DNA of 64,000 nucleotides from Elysia chlorotica (Eukaryota > Mollusca > Gastropoda > Plakobranchidae). A program made the position numbers and the translations under genes. Where the stretch lies: assembly GCA_003991915.1 (NCBI GenBank), contig RQTK01000002.1, positions 60,595 through 124,594 on the forward strand, given 5' to 3'. Position 1 is the first letter of the stretch; each line of letters begins with the position of its first letter. Positions 37,801-46,800 of this stretch are shown piece after piece. The notes under the pieces are model-generated. The model saw only the letters and a list, made by a program, of their open reading frames with translations, was not told where the DNA came from and did no database searches.

Positions 37801-39072
37801 TTGGGATCACAAAAATTTAAAGCTATCTATTTAAAGCTTGGAGTCACCTGGTTAATAATAACTCAATGCTCTGAGTGTTGCGCTGTTATCGCCAATATCT
37901 TTCTTTATTATTTCTAGTTATACGTTCATAAAACTAGAAATGAAAGTAGCTGAGGATCGAACCTTTGACCTCCTACTCGTCAATCCAGAGCACTAATGCT
38001 ACAGAGACCTGGCGCTTTAGTTTATATTGCTATATTAAATGTGAACTGCAAATTAATGTTATGTCCCATAGTTTCCTACAGAGATGGGTGAAAAAAGGGG
38101 TCGCGTGAAAAAGTGTGACAATGCCAAAGATTTGAACCTTGGACCTCCTGGTCCTCAGTCCCAAGCACAAGAGACTCAGCTGCTTTTACGCCCCTACTGA
38201 GCCAACATTAATAATATTTAAATTTAATTAGATCTACATCCTACCAATTTCTAGAAAAATTTCGGACACGAGTATCACACTGTCTGCTTGCGAACGCAGG
38301 CCACTTCACACAGACATAGATCTATCGTGAGGTGGTAATGATCAAAGATTATCAAGCTAAGCATCGGCAGTGAACTGTGTCTCGTAGGGCGGCGTTTAAC
38401 ACTTCTATGTGAATCAGACAAAGCTTGGCTTTCATCGCCATCTTTCCCTACATCAACTGTCCAACCGTTTTTATACACAGGGACTAAACACCGTCAGGTT
38501 ACTTAAGATCTCTATGGGGGGTATCTTGCTCCTTCCTCCGCTACCAGTACCAACATTGATATAACCGTAATAATGTGCCTGGGAGTGGGAGGCTGAGGGT
38601 CCTCCGAACTATTCATTCATCATTGATTTCATAGGTTGTACACCCATTCACTGAATGATTCAGTATGATTCACGGGTTTCTGGCATGATAGAAAAGGAGG
38701 AATAAATGATGAATGAAGGCCCACTACCATTGGCAGTTGGTCGGTACCCTGCAGTTCTCAGTTGGGAGATGCTAAGTCAGTGAAGTAACCGCGAGCAAAA
38801 CCAGTAGTTCTTTCACATCTCTTCTCCCTGTACTTTCACTCTAAAACAAGGTCTAGATGTTTCTAAATGTTTTTAAAAACGTAGATCTAGATATATATAT
38901 TAGATAAAATCATATCATAAAATTAAAAGATCTAGAATCTAGATATCTAGATCTAGATCTAGATCTAGAAAGATCTAGCTCTAGATCTAGATCTAGATTC
39001 TAGATCTAGATCTAGTTAAAAGATTTTTAGATCAAATTCTTACCAATACACAACGTGAATTTTTACAACCAT
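34747..39072 (-). CDS. SELENOW: Selenoprotein W (gene-level entry)
   Basis: Small thioredoxin-fold selenoprotein of the Rdx family, a cytosolic redox protein. Five exons on the minus strand: 39072-39044, 37419-37395, 36137-36081, 35483-35406, 34818-34747; all phases close to give 86 codons plus stop. Read in order: MVVKIHVVYC, GAUGYKPK, YEAFREELLDLFSPGEIDV, TGEGTPTSSGKFEV, QIVGGKMIHSKL, NGDGFVNNKAKMEKVVAAIK AAM. The CGAU redox motif is the Rdx-family CxxU, with U an in-frame TGA at 37412-37410. Length fits the family (about 85-95). The TGA is flanked by perfect family sequence and intact splice sites, so it is selenocysteine and not decay. A SECIS element is required in the 3' UTR but I could not find one by eye. 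A YY1-like ATGGCGGC stands upstream at 39322-39329. Confidence 0.95.
35406..35483 (-). CDS. SELENOW: SELENOW exon 4
   Basis: 26 codons, phase 0 on both sides. Acceptor acctatag, donor AAGCTG|gtaagt. Encodes TGEGTPTSSGKFEVQIVGGK and MIHSKL. GEGTPxxSGxFEV is the most typical Rdx-family block after CxxU. Confidence 0.96.
36081..36137 (-). CDS. SELENOW: SELENOW exon 3
   Basis: 19 codons, phase 0 on both sides. Acceptor tttgtctccag, donor GATGTG|gtaaga. Encodes YEAFREELLDLFSPGEIDV, first helix and second strand of the fold. Confidence 0.95.
36690..37212 (+). mobile_element. LINE 3' end, CR1/L2-type, decayed
   Basis: Decayed reverse-transcriptase C-terminal words in plus frame: LIISKLDYCNVLLASLP, later a LHWLPV-like stretch (CTACATGGGCTGCCTGTTAA), and a 3' end GAAGTGCGCTATAAAAATGC as in CR1/L2 elements. 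Stops and frameshifts throughout. Lies antisense in SELENOW intron 2. Confidence 0.72.
37395..37419 (-). CDS. SELENOW: SELENOW exon 2, 25-nt exon with selenocysteine TGA
   Basis: Acceptor atcgtcctcag, then CGGTGCCTGAGGGTACAAGC and CAAAG, donor gtaaat. With TG from exon 1 it reads C-G-A-U-G-Y-K-P-K. The TGA is at 37412-37410. Standard gene finders would skip or truncate here. Confidence 0.95.
37840..38210 (-). mobile_element. Two tRNA-like SINE heads in tandem, minus strand
   Basis: Minus-strand heads at about 38020-37950 (GTAGCATTAGTGCTCTGGAT, B box AGGTTCGATCC) and 38205-38125 (AGGAGGTCCAAGGTTCAAATC). The usual SINE body is missing, so they may belong to another tRNA-derived family. Lies in SELENOW intron 1. 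Confidence 0.55.
38876..39020. repeat. AGATCT/TCTAGA hexamer cluster
   Basis: Near-perfect runs of TCTAGATC at about 38938-39015, with looser copies upstream, ending 24 bp from SELENOW exon 1 in intron 1. Self-complementary words, so it can fold. Confidence 0.85.
39044..39072 (-). CDS. SELENOW: SELENOW exon 1
   Basis: ATG at 39072-39070 in the context AACCATGG (good Kozak). Encodes MVVKIHVVY plus TG of the Cys codon of the redox motif. Donor TATTG|gtaaga. Phase 2 fits exon 2 exactly. Confidence 0.94.
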
Positions 39073-40085
39073 GGTTGGTTTTGTATTGTTGGCAGTTTTG
39101 GTATCCTCTCTAAAACAGGAATCGAGGTTGTCTGTGGTGATCCCTTGTGTCTGTTAAACACTCTAACTCGAACTCACATTTACAATGTAGATTAGATCTC
39201 GTCAAACGCCAGAATGTTTACTCAACTCAAGACTCAAGAGACCCGCGTACTTTTCTGTGTAACAGTAAGAACACGCCACTCTGACTCACCCGCTAACGCA
39301 ACTCACACTAGTCACAGTCCATATGGCGGCGTCAGACTCTAGAGTCTATCTGGCGCCTCCAGACTATCTACGTCTAAACGACTCTGTTTTTTTTTGTGCA
39401 TTGGTTATAGGGTAAAGCTAGTATGTTTAGGGAATAGGAGCCTACTGCGCGAGGTAAGTTTAAAAAGGCTCCATCTATATTAAATTTGTCTACACTATTG
39501 GAAAAAAAAGTCAAAAGTTTCGACTATTGCTAAGGATTTATAGCTACGCCTGCGGTCATTATGTCGTTTGTCTCTTTTATTTTATAACCACTGAACCAGG
39601 CTCCCAGTCTTTACAGTTTTTGTATTAATGATTCGACTGTGCCGAAAGAAATCTTACCATGCTGATATATCTAAATCAGTAAATGTTAGTTGTTACCAAA
39701 ACTACATATAAAAACCTTTCCAAATGTCTCCCGTTTTGTTTTGTTTTTATTGACCAATGATGCTGTCGCTAGAGGAATCCACCATTGTCACATCGGCGTG
39801 TTGCTATGTTCATAACTTTTCATTTCAATACACCAATCAGGCACAAAGGCTTACATTTTATTGTCCAGCTCATGTAAGTATGGGTGTCAAGGATGGAGAA
39901 ATTATTATACTGTATAATTATTTAATTACAAAAAAAAAAAATTTTTTTTAAGCAGTTTGCAAGTCCGCGAAAACAGTTCAACGGAATTTGGAACCGCAAA
40001 TCAGTGTTCCTTGAAACCTGTTCGAGAAAATAGGCGGAATATTGGTCATATTCACTAAGTCAATGCAGCTTGCTTCAAAGGGTAC

Positions 40086-40087
<2 letters not shown>

Positions 40088-40144
<57 letters not shown>

Positions 40145-40167
40145 GAGAGAGAGACAGAGAGACAAAC

Positions 40168-40199
<32 letters not shown>

Positions 40200-40200
40200 C

Positions 40201-40244
<44 letters not shown>

Positions 40245-40264
40245 CAGAGACAGACAGACAGAGA
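40088..40264 (+). repeat. (GA)n/(GACA)n microsatellite
   Basis: Long GA runs with GACA interruptions, adjoining the dispersed inverted repeat that starts at about 40262. Charged Arg/Glu frames across it are artefacts. Confidence 0.95.
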
Positions 40265-40480
40265 AACCCTATACGGTACATGTAAATGATGTATGCTCTC
40301 TTGGTTCCCTCTTTCCATGTTTACTTTCCACTGTAGTGCTACATAACACGAAAGACTCACAAGTCTATGACTGTCCTTTCTCTCAGTCCTTATTTTAAGC
40401 TATAGAGTTGCTAAGAATGATAGAAGACAACAACAAAATCAAAATGGGGTTTTATAGGTCGTTTTAGAAAAATGTCAATG
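40262..40480 (+). repeat. Dispersed repeat, copy 1 (inverted at 50955-51181)
   Basis: From AGAAACCCTATACGGTACATG through TTGGTTCCCTCTTTCCATG to GGGGTTTTATAGGTCG. The same sequence in reverse complement occupies 50955-51181. Each copy has a long GA/CT tract on the same side, so the tract belongs to the element. Confidence 0.88.
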
Positions 40481-40627
40481 TTTTTTAGATCGTGTTCCGG
40501 CATTTTATACTGTTTTAGGTCCTTTGTCGATCCTTTCCGTCATAACATGGTATACTAAGACATTCTGAAGGAGAGAAGACTCAGGTGGTATGACCAAGTA
40601 ATGTAAATTTTATGTTATTGCTATGAA

Positions 40628-40639
40628 TAGTAGTAGTGA

Positions 40640-40707
<68 letters not shown>

Positions 40708-40814
40708 NNNNNNNNNNNNNNNNNNNNNNNNNNNNNNNNNNNNNNNNNNNNNNNNNNNNNNNNNNNNNNNNNNNNNNNNNNNNNNNNNNNNNNNNNNNNN
40801 NTATTGTTATTTTA

Positions 40815-40877
<63 letters not shown>
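40628..40877 (+). repeat. (TAG)n, 94-N gap, (TAT)n
   Basis: TAG to 40707, N 40708-40801, then TAT to 40877. The gap most likely hides more triplet repeat. Confidence 0.95.
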
Positions 40878-40929
40878 GAATGTATGTGATTTGTGGTACA
40901 GTAGTGCATGTAAGTTTGTAAGTTGAATC

Positions 40930-41152
40930 GAGTTTGTTTAACGTGCAGCGTCAGCACTATGTCAGCTACGTCAGCTATACTGTCGACGGGCCCTTAGGTT
41001 GACGTTTGACAATTTTATGTGCTGCCACACACAAAACAGGGTGGGGATCACTTTAAATTGACACTGACCCAACTAGCAGGGGATTAAATCGTCAGGGATC
41101 GAACCACAAACCTTCTACGTCGATGTTATACCCAAGGGCAACCGTGCCCCCC
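40930..41152 (-). mobile_element. tRNA-derived SINE, minus strand, full length
   Basis: Minus strand: head 41150-41085 (GCACGGTTGCCCTTGGGTAT, B box GTGGTTCGATCC), body GGGTCAGTGTCAATTTAAAG, GTGTGGCAGCACATAAAATT, and tail GACGCTGCACGTTAAACAAA at about 40950-40932. Confidence 0.8.
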
Positions 41153-42004
41153 ATTCAATAGAAGTAATAGCAGTAGCAGCAGTAGTACGCGTAGCAGTAG
41201 TAATAGTAGTTGTGGTAGTGGCAACGGCAGCAACAGAAAGAGATAGAAAGTAGCTGAACAACAATCAAAGCTGCAACATAATTTTGAACTTTCTGTAAAG
41301 GCTACCAATACTAGTAACAGCTGTTTTTTTTTAGAATAAGACTGAAATTTATAATAAAATTTGCTTTTAACAAATTACTTAGTTGCGGCAATAATTTTTT
41401 ATAATCGCTTAAGCACACACATTCACCCCCCCCCCCCCAAACACACACACACTCACTATCCCTCTTTATCTCTCTACATGTTTAACCTTGAATTAAGCAT
41501 AAACAAAAACATTTATTAAACATAATAATAGACACCAACACTTTGATATGACTGTATTGCTCTTCATAGCTCTCCATATTCAATTTATTAACTACATATA
41601 TCATGTAGAAATCCATCAGACTAAAAACTAAGACATATAACATACTGTAATTATAAGTACATGTACCAACAATAGTCTTAAGCCTTTATAATAATTATTA
41701 TGAACAAATAATAATGACGATTTTATATAAAATTGCATAGCATGAAATTTTGTTTTAGTTTTTCATTTTCTTACCAATAAAATACACCTATATCAGGACA
41801 AAATTCAAATCAAAACAAATCTAGATTCGTCAAATTCAAACACCCTTCGTTCAACAAACAGAAGTAATCACTCTTTTCTCTTCTTTTTTTTTTGTCTATA
41901 ATAAGCTATCTCTCATCAAATACATAAACTCATAGCCACCCCTGGACCTGACAAACCAGTATGTTGTTGAGCTGCAAAGCTGCTTACCTGCACACTAGTT
42001 AAAA

Positions 42005-42265
42005 TTATACCAAAAAAGATTTGCTGTCGTGTAAGAACGATAGCTCGAAGAGTGAGAGGTTTCACTTGGAAAATTTGACAAATATGGGTGAGGTTAATTA
42101 AAACAGTTGCTTCCTAAGTTACACCTTAGTAAAAGCTTTGACCGATTGACCAACTGTATAATTTCAATAAAGAAATAGAGTGAGCATGCATCATGCTAGC
42201 TCCCTCATATCAATAGCATTGTGAGTTCTTTTGGTGAAGAGTCTCACTAAATCGTTAATCTCTGG
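42005..42265 (-). repeat. Dispersed repeat, copy 2 (partner of 3795-4030)
   Basis: Reverse-complement relative of 3795-4030: GTGAGTTCTTTTGGTGAAGA and TAAAAGCTTTGACCGATTGA and TTTCAATAAAGAAATAGAG fit the other copy with many changes. Old element, class unknown. Confidence 0.42.
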
Positions 42266-43710
42266 GTCTGCAACAGGCCATAGCTGATACATGTATCATG
42301 TCCAGTAAATATACAAATATAGGTGAACAAGAGAGTGCAAAAATGATGAGGAGCAAAAATAGTGGCAGCTTTTTCAGGTCAAAGGTGTACAGTAACCTTT
42401 TCAGTCTTAAAACTACCAAGACTTTATGGTGTTCAAAACATTGAAAACTTAATCACAATACTGCACACTGGCAGTGACATTTAAAATCAGAAGTTTAAAA
42501 AAAAAGGATATTTAAACATTTGAACTTTGCAAGACCAAGTATATAATAAAACTTATATATGAATACAAAATAAACATTAATTTGCCTCATAAGAGAATAA
42601 CAACCTGCCATAAATATTTCCTGCATCTACATCTTAGGTGCAGCCTGAATAAAAAGTTCAATTTGCTTTGAGAACAACATTAACAGCAAAAGTAACAATA
42701 CATGTGCACTATTATACATAAACAGCATTGGCAGTGATATTTTCATTGACTTTTGACTCCAAATGGGGCAACAACTCATTTGCACACTTTTTTTTTCACT
42801 TTTAAAAGAAAGAGTAGTGTAGGAAGTTTACAAGACAAAAAAGTTATGTACAATATTTCATGATTATGAAGCTTTTTAAAATTACAGTGAAACTCAGTAA
42901 TAACAAAATTTCTTGTTTTTCTTAATAACTCACGTTACAGCAAAGGTTCTCTTTATTCCCCAAGTAAGACTTTTATTAAATTGCAATATCTAAGTGTTTG
43001 AAGCAAGGCAAAGTCCTATCTATCCTTTACACTCCACAAAAAAGTCAAATTACACACACTACCGTAATTAAATTTATGAGTTTGGTGAGAGGGTGATAGG
43101 AGGAGATAAATTTAAACCTCGACAAGAACATCATTATTGTGCTGACATCTAGATGGTGAGTATGGGATAGCACTAAGGACAAGCTTGGCTGTTCCAATGC
43201 CTAGATTTGTATTAAGATGGCATTGTTAATGGTGATAATAGAGCAAGATCTGCATAGGGCGGAGATGTCCTGACTAATGTCAGTGTCGGTAGGGAAACAT
43301 TTGAGTAAAGGGACTGGACTGGGGTAGGCCTACTGGAGAATTATCTCAGACAAAGTTGAATTAGAGCAGATTTACTCTTGAACCTCTTGTTATTAGCATG
43401 GTTAGTTGATTTGGGTTCTCGTTATTTCCAAAACAGTTTATAGGGTACAAATTGAGAGAAAAACGGGGTTTCTCAAACCTCTCGTTATGATGAGCCAAAA
43501 GACAGCACTACCTTACATGTAAAGCAAATAAAACTTGTGTTATCCTTAATAGTAACTAATATTTACATATTTAAAAAAAAAAAAAATAGCATGAGCCCTT
43601 TACGCAGTAGAAATTCTGCTAACTAAAGGAACCCAGACTTTGAAACCAGACAATCTGGTCTGGACACACACAAAAATAATCCAGAAACAGAAACGTAGGA
43701 AAAATATTTT

Positions 43711-43864
43711 TTACCTAAATGTTGGTGTTTCACTACATTTTTCTATTAACTCTTCAAGCTCTTTGTCTTCATCCAGATTTATCCCTAAACCATATATCAA
43801 TCTTTGGATGACGTTCTGGCAGATGGTTATGGACTTGCACTGAACATCCAGCTCAGTCTTTAAG
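43711..43864 (-). CDS. CENP-H-like exon 8 (C-terminal conserved part)
   Basis: Acceptor ttcttctctacag. Encodes SLKTELDVQCKSITICQNVI, QRLIYGLGINLDEDKELEEL, IEKCSETPTFR and stop TAA at 43713-43711. An AG|gtaaaa donor-like sequence overlaps the stop, but the end fits the family length. Confidence 0.72.
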
Positions 43865-46800
43865 CTGTAGAGAAGAACAGTAACAAGTGACAAACATTTT
43901 ACATGAGGGAATTGATATGTTTTTATTTTATGATATACTTTCGAGAGATTTATTAATTAAAAGATCTTCTTACAACAGAAACGGCTACACATCAAAATCT
44001 GTATGTTCTGGAACAGTTTACTGTAGTCTGATTGAGAGTAAGCAATTTATTTTGTTTACATTGAAGTTCAATAACATTGCTGTTTTTTTTTTTGTTTTTG
44101 TTTTTTTTATATCATTCATTGATCCATGTCGTTTTTCTAATCATAAACGAAAATGTTAATACATATACACAAAGAGGCAACCTTGGTAAATTTTTAAAAT
44201 TATTTTATTTCATTTTCAAGTCCATTTTATTTTTTTGGTTTTCCCTTTTTTGTTTTTCTGTTTTGGATAATAAGGATTTAGACAAATTTTTATACAACAT
44301 TGACAATTTTGCCCCAGTGCAAAGTGAAATTGTTTACCTTTTGTATTCATTGGGTTTTCCCTTTTTTGTTTTTCTGTTTTGGATAATAAGGATTTAGACA
44401 AATTTTTATACAACATTGACAATTTTGCCCCAGTGCAAAGTGAAATTGTTTACCTTTTGTATTCATTGGTCCTAATAACTTCCGCCGGCAGAGTGACTTG
44501 TTTTTGACACTCCTTAAGTTTTTCCAAAAGCTCCATATTTTCTGTTTTCAGCCCTGGATATCAAGATAATGAATATGATGCAGATTAAAAAGATACTAAA
44601 CAAAAATTGTTAGTATACTTTTAATCATAATTATCTTTATGCATCTTTAACATAACACTATTTTATAAGCTTTTATTTCCAATTAAGATTGTGAATAATA
44701 ATTACATAATCCGATATATGTTAATATGCAGAAAGGGTGGATTAATTGTTAGATTTATAATTTTTTTTTAATCTACATTTTTTTACTCTCCATGAAAGTT
44801 TTTCAAAGCCTATTACACTTGCACGGATGCCACCCAAACCTGGTGAAATTTCTGGATATTTGACAGTGGTGGAAGAGGGAGGTCACCAACTTTCCGGAAT
44901 TTTTAGGGGAAAAGTTTTGCGGACCTTGGAATCAAGATTCAGTTAGATTCTAAAGACCCCCTTCGTCCAAGTATATTTAGTATAAAGACCTTATTCAGAA
45001 ATTTCCAAAAAAGTGGCATTCCCGCACTTCTATTGGGTTTGAAAGTACAGAGTAGATATAATAAAACCCAATTTTAGATAAGGAAAAAATCAACCTATCT
45101 AGACTCAAATCACAAAACTTCATATTCATAACTCATTTTATATAAACTCTTAATCAAATAATAATACATTTAATGAATAATGACCATTCCTTTCACTAAA
45201 AATCACTTGATAAGTTTAATGATTTTGAAAAAAAAAACTCACTGAAATTATTGAGTTCCTGATCATGGAGTTTCTCCTCGAGGTCTCTGGTTTCCTTTAA
45301 AACAGACAAAAGAGTTTTTAGATATACGCCGACAACTAATGTGCTCCAGAGCTTAACTTACACTCAAGTAACAATATGTCTATCTGATTGCTGATATGCG
45401 AGGCAAGGTTTACTTTTCAACATTTCGCTAGCAGTGAAACTTGAAATACCAAACAAGACTTGAAAATAATATTAAAAAGGGAATAAGATGCATCATTACA
45501 CTTCTTGTTTTGGATCATTCACAAACCATGAGGACATCTAGGAAAAAGAGAGAGGGTCAGTGTTCACACATGACTGGTCACAGGACAAGGCAGGGGCAGG
45601 TCTAAATTTGTAACTAGTAATAGGCTAATATAAGTTCTAAAAAAAAGGATTAAAGTAACAAGCAGCTAGAATATTAGTCTAGACAAATACTTATGTAAAT
45701 TTTGAATAATACCTTGTAATCTATGATTAGTTTTTACATCCCCTATGGAATCTGCATAGATACACCAGCTGACATTGGAAAATGAGTTAGACCCCCTGCA
45801 GACATTGGAAAATGAGTTAGACCTCCTGCTTATCAAAATAAAGCACTATACTTTTTTTTAAGAACTCTGAGATACTCAACCTTTACTGATACACTACAGT
45901 AATCCTACAAAGAGAAAATAAAACAAACAAACAAACAAACAAAAAACACTCCCCATCAAAGTACCTAAAGGAAAATCGTAATAACGTAATGCACTGCTAA
46001 GCATTAGTGTAAGATTCCATTGGGGCTTATGAATAATTCAGGGAATTAGCTATTTCAGAAGAAAACATTTTTATCAGTCAGCTTAAAGTTGATCAATGCA
46101 GTGAGCAATAGATGTTCATAAAAAGAAGACTGGAAACTGCTGGTCTATATAAGCCAGGAATTGAACTGTGTGATACATTTGGACAGAGGGCAGGATAAAT
46201 ATTGATTAAAAAATTTTTTCAAAAAACATGGTGTAAATGATCAGTAAATTACATTTTTTGGTCTAAACAAGCTGATCAAGTCTGATTTATTTGCCTCCTT
46301 GCTTAACCAGGCCAGAGACTTGCACTCATTACCATAACACAGAGATATTTTTTACCTTTACACAGTGATACCAACCTCTTTTTACTGAACTTGACAAATC
46401 TGTAATGAACTCAACCCAATTTTGTTCCTACCAAAAGTCTGTAAATTTACAGAAAATTAGCATCCCTGTTTACAATTGCTTTGGTCCGTTTGGAACCTAA
46501 TTATTGATATTTTGATTTTCTAGAATGCATTGCACTTAAAAAGATGAAACATAATATCCTCTAAAATAAATAAATACCTTATCTATCCTCAAAGCCTGTT
46601 GTGCCATGTCCAGTTTCTCTAAACTGAAAGAGGATGATAAATATGTTAATGCTCATGAAAAGCTAAATTACACAATCAAAATTAGAAAATTAATTATAAA
46701 AAACATAAGGATAAAAATCCAACAAATTTTACAAAAGCTTAAAATGCAATGGGATTCTTCACTGAAAAAGTTAAATGACTGGAACAAATATAGATCATTG

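Larger units (their letters stand above)
39073..43710. other. Region between SELENOW 5' end and CENP-H-like 3' end
   Basis: SELENOW promoter side at 39073-39400, then GA tract, a TAG/N/TAT block, a SINE, and AT-rich sequence up to the 3' end of the next minus-strand gene. No exon recognised. An AATAAA on the minus strand at about 42957-42952 might serve the CENP-H-like gene. Confidence 0.45.

Noticed and set aside
40042-40398. Arg/Glu-rich open frame of 118 residues
   Set aside because: GA microsatellite with flanking element sequence; its inverted copy at 51082-51381 gives a Leu/Ser frame, showing there is no protein selection.
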